The notes: a model not told the origin generated them from the sequence alone. 64,000 bases of DNA from Bog-756 sp963704615 (GCA_963704615.1 OY969923.1:2542001-2606000), one strand, 5' to 3'. Positions 32,170 to 41,521 are shown, counted from the stretch's first letter. Numbers and translations: made by a program.

Positions 32170-33012
32170 ATGACAAAGAAGGTCAGTCGGTCGGCAACGG
32201 CGGCAGCTGTGCTTGTTCTGTGGATCGGTGTGGCTCTTCTCGCATCCAACTCAGGGGCAGCGAGCACCAGCCTTGCCGGTCAACATGCTCCCCTGGAGTC
32301 CGCATCTCCCGCTCCCAGCGCCGATCATGGGAATGGGAACCAATCGAATGGAACACAGACATCGCTCGACTGGGCCGGATATGCCGTCACCGGTCCGACT
32401 TTCTCCAACGTCGCAGGAAGTTGGACTCAGCCGACCGCCACGTGCCCCAAGAAACAACTGCAGGAAGCCGCGTTCTGGGTTGGAATTGACGGCTACTCGG
32501 CCTCGGATCCGACGGTAGAGCAAATTGGGACTGACTCCGACTGCACCAAAGCCAAGGGGAAGAAGCCCGGCGGGGCCAATTACTATGCCTGGTACCAGAT
32601 GTTCCCCCAACCGGACGTCGTGCTTCCCACCTCGTCGTACCCGGTCGCCCACGGGGATGCCATCAGCGCAAGCGTGGCTGTCTCCGGTTCCACGTACACA
32701 CTGACCATCGTCGACGGCGCCAAGTGGCACTTCTCCACCACGCAAACCCCCTCGAGCCAGCCTCAGAATTCCTCTGCCGAGTGGATCACTGAGGCGCCAT
32801 GCACCGGGTCGAAGTGCAAGGTTCTCCCCCTCGCCGACTTCGCCTCGGTCACCTTCAGCAGTGCTTCGGCCAACAATGCAGCAATTTCGTCAGCCGGGTT
32901 CACCGATCATCAGATCGACATGACCACCAAGGGCGCCAAGAAAACCAAGGCTCAACCCTCGGCGCTGTCAGCCGGTGGATCGGCGTTCACGGTCACCTGG
33001 CTGAGCAACTGA
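32170..33012 (+). CDS. secreted glutamic peptidase (G1/eqolisin family)
   Basis: 280 residues. Signal peptide: TKKVSRSATAAAVLVLWIGV with an Ala-rich end, then a 40-residue Ser/Pro/Asn-rich linker. The catalytic beta-sandwich shows DWAGYAVTG, VAGSWTQPTATC with the catalytic Gln, AAFWVGIDGYSASDPTVEQI (W-V-G-I-D-G), YYAWYQMFPQP, and SSAEWITEAPC with the catalytic Glu. This Gln/Glu dyad defines G1 peptidases, acid-active endopeptidases first known from fungi and also found in bacteria. It follows the sigma factor and its presumed regulator after 54 bp on the same strand. An upstream start at 32152 is less likely. Confidence 0.85.
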   Translation: MTKKVSRSATAAAVLVLWIGVALLASNSGAASTSLAGQHAPLESASPAPSADHGNGNQSNGTQTSLDWAGYAVTGPTFSNVAGSWTQPTATCPKKQLQEAAFWVGIDGYSASDPTVEQIGTDSDCTKAKGKKPGGANYYAWYQMFPQPDVVLPTSSYPVAHGDAISASVAVSGSTYTLTIVDGAKWHFSTTQTPSSQPQNSSAEWITEAPCTGSKCKVLPLADFASVTFSSASANNAAISSAGFTDHQIDMTTKGAKKTKAQPSALSAGGSAFTVTWLSN

Positions 33013-33197
33013 TCGGCCTTCGACACACGGATCCCTTTCGCCCGACCCGATCGAGAGCTTGAGTTCAGGGCAAGTCCCGACGGCTGGGACGGCCCACCCT
33101 CCTCCGCTGGTCAGCGGCGTCACTGGGCATAGGCCGGAGCAGCCAACCGTGTTCCCGCCCATGCAGCCTTTGGTAGATAGCTGAGATCAGGTGATGG

Positions 33198-33269
33198 AGG
33201 CGGCGGGCGGAATCGAACCGCCGTACGGGGCTTTGCAGGCCCCTGCCTAAGCCACTCGGCCACGCCGCC
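33198..33269 (-). tRNA. tRNA-Cys (anticodon GCA)
   Basis: 72 nt: acceptor GGCGGCG/CGCCGCC and discriminator T, anticodon stem GGGGC/GCCCC with loop CTGCAAA, T-arm GGCGG TTCGATT CCGCC. Bases 34-36 are GCA. CCA is not encoded. It stands alone between the peptidase and glycosyltransferase genes. Confidence 0.95.
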
Positions 33270-33318
33270 CGGGCGCTCGGCGATCCTACCCTCCCCGTCG
33301 GGATGCTTGAATCTCCTC

Positions 33319-34344
33319 ATGAGGATTGGAATCATCGCTCCGCCGTGGACTCCCATCCCCCCGCTCCTCTACGGGGGGATCGAGCTGGTTGTCGACCAGT
33401 TGGCCCGAGGGCTCCAGGACGCGGGCCAAGAGGTTCTCCTCTTCGCCACCGGCGATTCGACCTGTCCGGTCCCCCTCCAGTGGGTTCTTCCGGCGGCCGA
33501 GGGCACCCGGATCGGCATGGCTGTCCCCGAAATCCGCCACGTCATCCATGCCTATGAAGCGGTGCGCCACTGCGACGTGGTCCATGACCACACCCTGATG
33601 GGACCCTTCCATGCCGAACGGTACCCGGGTCTCCCCGTGGCCACCACCATCCACGGCCCGTTCAACGAGGAGTTGACCGATGTGTACCGGGCCAACGCCG
33701 AACGCGTCCCGATCATCGCCATTTCTCATGCCCAGCATCGAGCCGCGCCGGAGATCCCGATCGCCCGAGTCATCCATCACGGAGTGGACGCCTCGCACTT
33801 CCCGGTGGGAAACGGGGCCGGGGACCGGGATGGTCCCTATGTCCTGTTCCTCGGGCGCATGGCCGCAGAAAAGGGGGCCCACCGGGCCATCGAGGTGGCC
33901 CGCAAAGCCGGCATCCGTATATTCCTGGCGGCCAAGATGCGAGAGGCCTGGGAGATGCACTACTTCTCCGAGCAGGTGGAGCCCCTGTTGAGCGCGGACG
34001 CACGCTACCTGGGTGAGGTATCCCACGAGCGCAAGCTCGAGCTCTTGGCTGGTGCGTCGGCCCTGCTGTTCCCGATCCGCTGGAACGAGCCCTTCGGCAT
34101 GGTGATGATCGAGGCCATGGCCTGCGGCACACCGGTCATCGCCTTCCCCGAAGGGGCGGCACCCGAGGTCGTGGATCACGGGCGCACCGGATTCCTGTGC
34201 GACGACGAGGCCTCGATGGTCGAGGGCATCGGCCGTCTGGGCGAAATCAAACGGAGTGACTGCCGACTGGCGGTCGAAGGCTATTTCTCGACCAACCGGA
34301 TGGTGGCCGAGCACATCGAGCTCTTCGAGTCGATGATGAGCTGA
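33319..34344 (+). CDS. glycosyltransferase family 4 protein
   Basis: 341 residues with the GT-B fold. The N-terminal domain starts MRIGIIAPPWTPIPPLLYGG (the G-G of the loop that contacts donor phosphate) and ELVVDQLARGLQDAGQEVLL; the C-terminal domain has YVLFLGRMAAEKGAHRAIEV and the donor-binding E-x7-E block EPFGMVMIEAMACGTPVIAF. It transfers a sugar from a nucleotide donor, probably in glycolipid or exopolysaccharide synthesis. Start chosen at ATG 33319, the first residue of the first strand. It is followed after 10 bp by a GC hairpin shared with the convergent small membrane protein gene. Confidence 0.92.
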   Translation: MRIGIIAPPWTPIPPLLYGGIELVVDQLARGLQDAGQEVLLFATGDSTCPVPLQWVLPAAEGTRIGMAVPEIRHVIHAYEAVRHCDVVHDHTLMGPFHAERYPGLPVATTIHGPFNEELTDVYRANAERVPIIAISHAQHRAAPEIPIARVIHHGVDASHFPVGNGAGDRDGPYVLFLGRMAAEKGAHRAIEVARKAGIRIFLAAKMREAWEMHYFSEQVEPLLSADARYLGEVSHERKLELLAGASALLFPIRWNEPFGMVMIEAMACGTPVIAFPEGAAPEVVDHGRTGFLCDDEASMVEGIGRLGEIKRSDCRLAVEGYFSTNRMVAEHIELFESMMS

Positions 34345-34354
34345 GCTCGGCCTG

Positions 34355-34374
34355 GCGGCGCGGGCGAGCGCCGC
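34355..34374. terminator. GC hairpin between convergent genes
   Basis: GCGGCGC (34355-34361) and GCGCCGC (34368-34374) around GGGCGA lie exactly between the glycosyltransferase stop and the stop of the small membrane protein. It could stop transcription from both sides, although T-runs are missing. Confidence 0.5.
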
Positions 34375-34380
34375 TCAGCG

Positions 34381-34599
34381 TCACGAACGTCGGCGGAACA
34401 CCAGCTTGACGACGAGGACAACCAGGGCGACGACCACCACCAGCTTGACGAAGAACCACAGCACGCCGGCGATGAATCCGAGCACCTCGAAGGCTACGAG
34501 CAGCGCGATCAGCCCGCCGCCGATGATCAGAACCCCGTCGAACAGGCTCAGCCCGCTGCGCTCATCCCGACGGGGCTCCATTTGTTGGTTTCTGGCCAC
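34381..34599 (-). CDS. small membrane protein
   Basis: 72 residues. A polar N-terminus (MARNQQMEPRRDERSGLSLF) is followed by two hydrophobic segments (DGVLIIGGGLIALLVAFEVL and FVKLVVVVALVVLVVKLVF) and an Arg-rich end. Not assigned to a family. It is divergent from glnD. The likelihood of coding rests on membrane-protein composition and a fitting position between convergent and divergent neighbours. Confidence 0.6.
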   Translation of the reverse strand: MARNQQMEPRRDERSGLSLFDGVLIIGGGLIALLVAFEVLGFIAGVLWFFVKLVVVVALVVLVVKLVFRRRS

Positions 34600-34692
34600 G
34601 TCCCCAGGGTAATCGACGGCGACCGCGGAGTGTCATCGCCGACCGCCGCTGACCTCTGCCACCCGCGAGTTGCCTGGTGGTACGGTCCGCAC

Positions 34693-37074
34693 GTGTCCCT
34701 GCGTGCCATGCGCCAGGCTCTCCTCGAGCGCGACGACCTGCGCGGGGATGCGTTCTGCCTTGCCTACGCCGAGGCAGCCGACCGGTGGCTGAGCAGCCTG
34801 TTCGACCAGGCGACCGGAGGCGACGCCAAGGGCATGGCGCTCATTGCGGTGGGTGGGTATGGACGGGGCGAGCTCTGTCCCTACAGCGACCTCGATGTCG
34901 TGCTCCTGCACCGGGGGCGGGGCGACATCTCGGAAACGGCCGACAAGATCTGGTACCCGGTCTGGGACGAGGGGATCGCGCTCGACCACAGCGTCCGTCG
35001 ACCTAATGAGGCCCTGGACATGGTATCCAGCGACCTCCGGGTGGCCCTGGGTCTGCTCGACGGACGGGTCGTCGCCGGCGATCCCAAGGTGGCGGAGCCG
35101 GTGCTCGAAGGAGCACGCGACCGTTGGGTCAAGCAGAAACCACCGTGGCTCGGGATCCTGGCTGACCAGGTCGCCGAGCGGCACCGCACCTACGGCGATG
35201 TGGGCTTCCTTCTCGAGCCGGACCTCAAGGAGGCTCATGGCGGACTGCGGGACGTCGCCGCCCTGCGGGCCATGATGTTGGCCGTCCCCGTTCTGGCCGA
35301 CTACGTGGACACCGTGGCCATCGACGAGGCCCGGCGGGTGCTGACCACCATCCGGGTGGAGCTCCACCGACGTGCCGGCCGCGAGCAGAACAAGCTGCTC
35401 CTCCAGGAACAGGACCAGGTGGCCGCGGCCGTCGGCGACCCCGACTCCGACTCGTTGATGCGCGCCGTGGCCACCGCCGGGCGCACGGTGGCGTGGGAGG
35501 GGGACGACGCCTGGCGCCGCCGAAGCGCCTGGTCTCGATCGCAGGGCACGGCCCGCCGGCGCCTCTGGTCCTCCTCGCCCGCCAAGGAGGACAAGGCGGC
35601 CAATGGCGCCATCTCGCCGGTCCCCGGCGACCCTGACGTCGGCGTGACCGAGGACGAGGCTGTTCTGATGGCCGGCGCCGACGTGGTCGGCGACGCCTCG
35701 CTGTCTCTGCGCCTGGCCGCGGTGGCCGCCGAAAAGAACCTGCCCATCAACCGGGACGCTCTCAACCTCCTCGGCCGCAAGGCGCCCACACCGCCAGTTC
35801 CCTGGCCGGACGATCTTCGGTCGGTCCTGATTCGGGTGTTGCTCACCGGGCCACCGGCCATTGCCGCCCTCGAGGCGCTCGATCAGCGCCATCTCCTCGA
35901 GCGCTCGATCCCGGAATGGTCGGCCGTCCGCAACAAGCCCCAACGCAACCCCTACCACCGCTTCACGGTCGATCGCCATCTCCTCGAGGCGACCGCCAAC
36001 GCCGCCACCCTGTCCCATCGGGTCGACCGACCCGACCTGCTGGTGATCGGAGCCTTGCTGCACGACATCGGAAAGGGCTTCCCCGGGGATCACACCGCGG
36101 TGGGCATGGTCGTCGCCGCCGAGGTGGCCGCTCGCATGGGTTTCCCGCCCGAGGACGTCGACACCGTGGTCACCTTGGTTCGGCTGCACCTCCTCTTGCC
36201 CGATACCGCCACCCGACGCGACCTCGACGATCCGGCCACCGCCGAGCGCGTGGCCCTCGAGGTCGGCAGCCGGTCGACCCTCGATCTGCTGGCCGCCTTG
36301 GTCGAGGCGGACGGTCTGGCCACCGGTCCGTCCGCCTGGGGGCCGTGGAAGGCCGGACTCATAGCCGATCTGGTCGAGCGAACCGGCCGCCTGTTGGCCG
36401 GCAAGCCACTCGACCCACCAACCCCGTGGATCACCGACGAGCTCCGGGTGATCATGGACACCGTCCGCACCCACGGCGGGCCGGCCCTGTCGGTGGACGA
36501 CCCCACCGTCACCGTCGTGGCGTCTGACCGTGCCGGGCTGCTCGCCGAGGTCACCGGGGTGCTCGCCCTCCACGGGCTCAACGTCCGTTCGGCGGTGGTG
36601 GCCGGCGAGGACGGCGTGGCCGTCGAGATCTTCACCTTAGAGCCCCCACGGGGGCGCTGGCCGTCGGTGGCCCGCCTGGCCGATGACCTGGCCGCGGTCA
36701 TGGCCGGCACCCTCTCCATCGAGGACGAGCTGGTCGAACGGGCCCGCACCTACCGCAACGAGCGCCGGGTGACCACCCCCCAATTGGTGTCGACGCAGGT
36801 CACGGTGGACAACAACGCCTCAGCCTCGGCGACCGTCGTCGAAGTACGGGCCGAGGACGTGGTCGGCCAGCTCCACCGGATCACCCGGGCCCTCGTCGAC
36901 CACCAGCTCGATGTGACGTGGGCCAAGGTCTCCACCTTCGGGTCGGCGGTGGTCGACGCCTTCTACGTGCGCGGGCCCGACGGCGAGAAACTCACCGACA
37001 CCCGCCTCATCACCAAGCTGGAGGCGTCGATCGCCGACCGGGTGGCTCAGCACGCCTCGAGTCGGGCCGACTGA
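34693..37074 (+). CDS. glnD: PII uridylyltransferase/uridylyl-removing enzyme
   Basis: About 793 residues with the full GlnD layout. The nucleotidyltransferase motif GGYGRGELCPYSDLDVVLL (G-G-x-G-R-x-x-x-x-P-x-S-D-x-D) lies near residue 55, GLRDVAALRAMM follows, an HD domain (VIGALLHDIGKGFPGDHTAV) lies near residue 455, and two ACT domains close the protein (VTVVASDRAGLLAEVTGVLA; VEVRAEDVVGQLHRITRALV). It adds or removes UMP (or AMP in actinobacteria) on the PII protein in response to glutamine. No glnB, amtB or glnA is adjacent, which differs from the usual amtB-glnB-glnD cluster. The start is uncertain: the frame extends to 34582, and GTG 34693 or ATG 34708 fits the family. Confidence 0.92.
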   Translation: MSLRAMRQALLERDDLRGDAFCLAYAEAADRWLSSLFDQATGGDAKGMALIAVGGYGRGELCPYSDLDVVLLHRGRGDISETADKIWYPVWDEGIALDHSVRRPNEALDMVSSDLRVALGLLDGRVVAGDPKVAEPVLEGARDRWVKQKPPWLGILADQVAERHRTYGDVGFLLEPDLKEAHGGLRDVAALRAMMLAVPVLADYVDTVAIDEARRVLTTIRVELHRRAGREQNKLLLQEQDQVAAAVGDPDSDSLMRAVATAGRTVAWEGDDAWRRRSAWSRSQGTARRRLWSSSPAKEDKAANGAISPVPGDPDVGVTEDEAVLMAGADVVGDASLSLRLAAVAAEKNLPINRDALNLLGRKAPTPPVPWPDDLRSVLIRVLLTGPPAIAALEALDQRHLLERSIPEWSAVRNKPQRNPYHRFTVDRHLLEATANAATLSHRVDRPDLLVIGALLHDIGKGFPGDHTAVGMVVAAEVAARMGFPPEDVDTVVTLVRLHLLLPDTATRRDLDDPATAERVALEVGSRSTLDLLAALVEADGLATGPSAWGPWKAGLIADLVERTGRLLAGKPLDPPTPWITDELRVIMDTVRTHGGPALSVDDPTVTVVASDRAGLLAEVTGVLALHGLNVRSAVVAGEDGVAVEIFTLEPPRGRWPSVARLADDLAAVMAGTLSIEDELVERARTYRNERRVTTPQLVSTQVTVDNNASASATVVEVRAEDVVGQLHRITRALVDHQLDVTWAKVSTFGSAVVDAFYVRGPDGEKLTDTRLITKLEASIADRVAQHASSRAD

Positions 37075-37157
37075 CTCGGGAGCCTCGCCGGCCGTCCCTC
37101 CGGTGCGGCGCCTGAAACCTTCTTCTGCCTGGTAGATTCGGTGCAGAGGAGAGCGGA

Positions 37158-38339
37158 ATGGCTGGAACACACGCACACTCGAGGCCGCCGCGCCCCGAGC
37201 AAACAAGCGAGGGTCGCCACGGCTGGCTGATCGCCATCACTCTGGCGATCGTGGCCCTGGTGGGCGTGGGTGCGGCCGCGGTTGCGGTGCGGGGAACGTC
37301 CGACCGGGCGGCCGCGTCTCCGACCTCGTCACCGGCAAGCGGTGTCGAACTGTCCAGCCACCCCGGCCCGTTCACCGTGGTCGCGGTGACACCCGTTGAT
37401 GGCACGACCCAGGTTCCGAGCGATGCCACCGTATCGGTGCGGTTCTCGCTCCCGTTGAGCGCCCACTCCCCCGCCCCCTCGCTGACCCCGGCGGTGGCCG
37501 GCGCCTGGCAGTTGGTCACCCCGGATACCTATGCCTTCGTGCCCACGGCCCCGCTGATCCCGTCGACGATGGAGACGGTGACCGTGCCGGCCGGCGCAAC
37601 CGGTGTGGTGAGTAGCACGGGCAAGAAGCTGGCCCAGCCGGTCGTCGCCCGGTTCACTGTGGCTCCGGGCAGCACCCTCCGCCTCCAACAGCTGTTGGCT
37701 CAACTCGGCTACCTGCCGCTCAGCTTCGCCCCGGCGGGGCCGCTCACCGCTCCCCAGGAGGCGGCCCAGCCCCAACAGGGCACTTTCGCCTGGCGTTGGA
37801 GTGAGCCTGCGTCGCTGACGAGTCTGTGGACGCTGGGAACTGCCAACACGATCACCAGTGGCGCGGTGATGGCGTTCGAGTCCCAGCACAACCTCAAGAC
37901 CGATGGGATCGCCGGTCCCCTGGTCTGGCAGCAACTGCTGACCGTGGCCCAGGCCGGGACGGTCAACACAGCTCCGTACAACTATGTGTACGTGTCCAAG
38001 TCCCTCCCCGAGACGGCCACCGTCTACAGCGACGGGGCCGAGGTCTATTCGACACTGGCCAACACCGGAGTCGCGGCCGCCCCAACCGCCTCGGGTACCT
38101 TTCCCGTCTATGTCCGGTACCGGGTCACCACCATGACCGGAACCAATCCCGACGGATCGAAGTACTCGGATCCGGGCATCCCCTGGGTCAGCTACTTCAA
38201 CGGCGGGGACGCCCTCCATGGATTCGTGCGTGGGAGCTACGGGTTTCCCCAGAGTGACGGCTGTGTGGAGATGCCGCCGGACCACGCCGAGGTGGTCTTT
38301 CCTCTGACGCCCATCGGCACTCTGGTCACCGTCTCCTGA
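37158..38339 (+). CDS. L,D-transpeptidase (YkuD) with Ig-like and PG-binding parts
   Basis: 393 residues. An N-terminal membrane anchor (WLIAITLAIVALVGVGAAAV) is followed by an Ig-like domain (VVAVTPVDGTTQVPSDATVS), a peptidoglycan-binding-like helical segment (VMAFESQHNLKTDGIAGPLV, with W-x-x-L after it), and the YkuD catalytic domain. The active site DALHGFVRGSYGFPQSDGCV holds the His and, in S-D-G-C, the catalytic Cys. It makes 3-3 cross-links in peptidoglycan or attaches proteins to it outside the membrane. The gene starts 83 bp after glnD and may be expressed separately. Confidence 0.92.
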   Translation: MAGTHAHSRPPRPEQTSEGRHGWLIAITLAIVALVGVGAAAVAVRGTSDRAAASPTSSPASGVELSSHPGPFTVVAVTPVDGTTQVPSDATVSVRFSLPLSAHSPAPSLTPAVAGAWQLVTPDTYAFVPTAPLIPSTMETVTVPAGATGVVSSTGKKLAQPVVARFTVAPGSTLRLQQLLAQLGYLPLSFAPAGPLTAPQEAAQPQQGTFAWRWSEPASLTSLWTLGTANTITSGAVMAFESQHNLKTDGIAGPLVWQQLLTVAQAGTVNTAPYNYVYVSKSLPETATVYSDGAEVYSTLANTGVAAAPTASGTFPVYVRYRVTTMTGTNPDGSKYSDPGIPWVSYFNGGDALHGFVRGSYGFPQSDGCVEMPPDHAEVVFPLTPIGTLVTVS

Positions 38340-38371
38340 CCGATCCACCGACCCGGCCGGAGCGGGACGCC

Positions 38372-39208
38372 TCAGTCCGGGGTACCGGCGGAGGGAAAAC
38401 GCGGTGGCCGGCGGTCACGCAGAGCGGCCACCCCCTCTTTGGCGTCGGGACCGAGGAATCCCAGCATCTCGAGGGCCAGCGATTCGCCGAACACGGGTGA
38501 CGTTGTCCTCAACCACTGATTGAGGACCCGCTTCGTCCACTGCACGGCGGTCCGGCTGCCTTCAGCCAGTCGAGCGGCGACGGCCAGCGCTTCGCCGAGC
38601 ACGGCCTCGTCGGGCACGCACCGGGTTACCAGGCCGATGCGCTCGGCCTCGGGGCCATCGATGAAGTCGGCGGTCATCAAGTAGTACTTGGCCTTGGCCA
38701 TGCCGCACAGCAGGGGCCAGAGCAGAGCGGCATGGTCACCGGCGGCCACGCCGAGCCGGGTGTGACCGTCAGAAAGCCGAGCCGACTCGGCGATGATGCT
38801 CACGTCGGCCAAGAGGGCAACCGCCAGCCCGGCTCCGACGGCCACGCCGTTGATGGCCGAGACGATGGGCTTGACCGATGAGAGCATCTCCTCGACCACG
38901 GCGTTGGCATCGCGCCACTGCTCAACGACGGTGGCCTGGTCGGTGGTCATCTTCTCCACCATGGCCAGATCGCCCCCCGCCGAAAAGGCCCGCCCGGCCC
39001 CGGTGATCACCGACACCGCCACCGACGGGTCGTCATCGATCACCGACCAGACCTCGGAGAGCTCTCGGTGCAGCCTCTCATCGGCGGCATTGAGCACGCC
39101 CGGTCGATCGATGGTGATGAGAACGACTCCGGGGCGGGATCGTTCGAATCGGAGATGCTCGAAGTCGTCGTAGGACCGGCACAGCCGGGATGGCGGGAGG
39201 TTGGTCAC
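38372..39208 (-). CDS. enoyl-CoA hydratase/isomerase family protein
   Basis: 278 residues, crotonase fold: SVITGAGRAFSAGGDLAMVE and INGVAVGAGLAVALLADVSI are the two oxyanion-hole motifs, followed by RLGVAAGDHAALLWPLLCGM and GLVTRCVPDEAV. The usual Glu positions are partly replaced (D-H-A-A), so hydratase activity is uncertain and an isomerase or hydrolase role is possible. Its start overlaps the stop of the methyltransferase gene by 4 bp. It is convergent with the L,D-transpeptidase gene. Confidence 0.88.
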   Translation of the reverse strand: MTNLPPSRLCRSYDDFEHLRFERSRPGVVLITIDRPGVLNAADERLHRELSEVWSVIDDDPSVAVSVITGAGRAFSAGGDLAMVEKMTTDQATVVEQWRDANAVVEEMLSSVKPIVSAINGVAVGAGLAVALLADVSIIAESARLSDGHTRLGVAAGDHAALLWPLLCGMAKAKYYLMTADFIDGPEAERIGLVTRCVPDEAVLGEALAVAARLAEGSRTAVQWTKRVLNQWLRTTSPVFGESLALEMLGFLGPDAKEGVAALRDRRPPRFPSAGTPD

Positions 39209-40209
39209 GTCTCGAGCAGTGGATGGTGGAGACCGAGGTCGGTCAGCGAGCGCTCGGGGTACCAGGGTTCGACCACGGCCTCGGGGGCACCGGCGACTTT
39301 GAGAACGTAGATGTTCCAGAACGGGGCCAGGTCGGCCGGTTCGATGTCGGCGTACAACCGTTGCTCGACGTCAACACAGCGGGTGAAACCCACCCGCTCG
39401 AACTGTTCCGTCCACCACTCGAACGAGGCGATGGTCAGGTGACCCTCCACCAGGTTTCCCTCGGCGTCGACGGCCAGGTCCTCCTCGGGGACCGGTCCCA
39501 TGTACTCGGGCCCCAACCGGCGGTAGTGGTCCAGGCGCTCGGGCCGGACCTTGCCCTCGAAATGACCGGTCGTCCCGGACCGGTTGACGCCGAACGAGGG
39601 AATGGTGGCGTAGAGATATCCACCACAGACCCGGTGGACCTCGGCAAGGGCTTCGGGCACCCGGTCAGGGGGGAGGTGCTCGAGGATCTCCAACGCGGTC
39701 ACCAGGTCGAAGGAGCGATCGTCCCAGGGCAAACCGGCGAAGAGGTTGGCCAACCGGATATGGCCGACAGCGCCGGGCGAAGCGTGGTCGATGGCGAACT
39801 GGCTGACATCGCAGCCCTGGGCGTCGATGCCCCGTTCGCGGAGGACCTCCACCAGGAAGCCGGTGGCGCAGCCCACGTCGAGAGCCGTGAACACCCGGAA
39901 ATTCCTCCACAGCAACCAGGCCGCGATGTCGGCGTTGGAGGCGATTCGGTCGTAACGCGTGTACCCCGACCTCCCGGCACGGTCACCGGAGGCATCACGA
40001 CCCTCGCCGAAGTAGCTGCCCCCGTAGGTATCGGCCACGTCGGTGTCGCGGCCACCGGCCTCGGCCCCGGCCGCTCCCAGCTCGGAGGCCTGGGTCAGTT
40101 CCCGGCCGGCGACGGCGAACAATCGGCGCCAACCCGGATGGCGGGTGGCCAGGTGGACCAGGGTCCGACGCACGCCGTCAACGGCCGGTTTCCAGCGGGC
40201 TGTCGGCAT
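39205..40209 (-). CDS. SAM-dependent methyltransferase
   Basis: About 334 residues with a class I methyltransferase domain in the middle: FTALDVGCATGFLVEVLRER (motif I), GCDVSQFAIDHA, and DLVTALEILEHLPPDRVPEA (motifs II-III), as in UbiE/methyltransferase-11 proteins acting on glycan or lipid substrates. The C-terminal part (WWTEQFERVGFTRCVDVEQR) resembles sugar or O-antigen methyltransferases. ATG at 40209 is chosen; residues further upstream are low-complexity. It is coupled by an ATGA overlap to the enoyl-CoA hydratase gene, though no metabolic link is obvious. Confidence 0.85.
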   Translation of the reverse strand: MPTARWKPAVDGVRRTLVHLATRHPGWRRLFAVAGRELTQASELGAAGAEAGGRDTDVADTYGGSYFGEGRDASGDRAGRSGYTRYDRIASNADIAAWLLWRNFRVFTALDVGCATGFLVEVLRERGIDAQGCDVSQFAIDHASPGAVGHIRLANLFAGLPWDDRSFDLVTALEILEHLPPDRVPEALAEVHRVCGGYLYATIPSFGVNRSGTTGHFEGKVRPERLDHYRRLGPEYMGPVPEEDLAVDAEGNLVEGHLTIASFEWWTEQFERVGFTRCVDVEQRLYADIEPADLAPFWNIYVLKVAGAPEAVVEPWYPERSLTDLGLHHPLLET

Positions 40210-40436
40210 GGTTGCGAGGTTAGCCCTGGTCGGGTGGGGCATCGCCGGCCGTCCAGTGGCCTCGCCACCACCGGCCGGTGCGGACACATCGCCGAGAGCC
40301 ACAACCCGAATTCGACCAGAAATACCACTTTCAGTGTGGAGATACTCACGTAAAGCGGTTATTGTAGAGCCAAGGGAGTCTCGATCGAAGGACATGGGCG
40401 ATGGCCAGGAGACGTGGGTCCTCGGGAGGATCAGCG

Positions 40437-41447
40437 ATGGACAACCAGAACGGCACGGTGGACCGCATGGTGGATCAACTGCCAGAACGTCCGGGCAGCT
40501 TCTATCCGGTCGAAGCGGGTGAAGCGCCCGCGCCGGTCACCTCACCCTTCTTCGGGCCGCCCGGCGACGGGAGCGGAACGCTCAGCCCGACGGAGGTCTC
40601 CGAGGAGGCCCCGGCGGCATCTCTCGTCGGCTCCCTGTCTGCCTTCACCCTGGCCGACGTCCTGTCCATGTTGGCCTCCACATCGCAGACCGGGGAGCTG
40701 CGGGTGGTCAGCGAGACGGTCGACGGCCGGGTGTGGCTCGACGGGGGTGAGCTCGCCGACGCCAGCGTCGGGGCGGCCACCACCCTCAGCCAGGCCGTCT
40801 TCGAACTGGCGTGCGTGCCTGAGGGCTGGTTCTCCTTCACCACCGATGCCTTCACCTCGAGCGGTCAACCGACTGCTTCGGTCAGTGACGTCCTGGCCGA
40901 GGTTCAGCCCCAAGTCGACGAGTGGCGGGAGATCCGGCGGGTCGTGCCCCTCGAAGCCGTCGTCACCCTGTCCCCCGATCCTCCCGGCCAGGACGTCCAG
41001 ATCCGCAGCGACCAGTGGCGGGTGCTCACCACGGTGGGTACGTCGGGACACACGGTCAAGTCGGTCCTGGACCTCATCGGGGACGATCAGATCGTCGGCC
41101 TCCGGACGCTACGTGATCTCCACGCGGCCGGACTGATCGATCTCGAACCGAGCGATGGCGCCGTCGACGAGGCAATCGTGAACGCCGCTCCCCTGTTCGC
41201 CCCTCCGTCCGAGAACGAGCCCGACGGCGCCCCACTCACGATGCCACCCCGGTTGGTGGTGTCGGAGGACTCCGTCGCCGACGACTTGGCCACCGCCCCA
41301 CCTCCGAGCGAGACCGACTCGGGACGGGAAGGCAACGATCGTTTCGACAGCCTGGCCGAAGTGGCGATCATGCCGCCGCCCATCGCCGGCGACCCCTGGG
41401 CACCCATTGCCGAGTCCAACGGCACGGACGACGACGGGGTGGCCTGA
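40437..41447 (+). CDS. DUF4388 (PATAN-like) domain protein
   Basis: 336 residues. Residues 60-165 are the DUF4388 core: LVGSLSAFTLADVLSMLAST then SQTGELRVVSETVDGRVWLD and GGELADASVG, in which small ligand- or regulator-binding domains repeat 'G.L....L.D.L..L....'. A winged-helix-like segment follows (VLTTVGTSGHTVKSVLDLIG, TLRDLHAAGLIDLEP), then a long acidic, Pro-rich, probably disordered tail. It is likely a signalling adaptor in gliding, polarity or gene control. ATG at 40437 has GGGAGGA six bases upstream, favouring it over 40401. Confidence 0.82.
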   Translation: MDNQNGTVDRMVDQLPERPGSFYPVEAGEAPAPVTSPFFGPPGDGSGTLSPTEVSEEAPAASLVGSLSAFTLADVLSMLASTSQTGELRVVSETVDGRVWLDGGELADASVGAATTLSQAVFELACVPEGWFSFTTDAFTSSGQPTASVSDVLAEVQPQVDEWREIRRVVPLEAVVTLSPDPPGQDVQIRSDQWRVLTTVGTSGHTVKSVLDLIGDDQIVGLRTLRDLHAAGLIDLEPSDGAVDEAIVNAAPLFAPPSENEPDGAPLTMPPRLVVSEDSVADDLATAPPPSETDSGREGNDRFDSLAEVAIMPPPIAGDPWAPIAESNGTDDDGVA

Positions 41448-41521
41448 GACGAGGCCCGCGCCGATGACGGAGCCGAGTCCCCCCGAGGCACCCGTCACCG
41501 GTTCCCGGCCTCACGACAGAG

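Noticed and set aside
34633..36573. 646-residue antisense open frame over glnD
   Set aside because: Complement of a high-GC coding region; glnD has complete catalytic and ACT motifs on the other strand.
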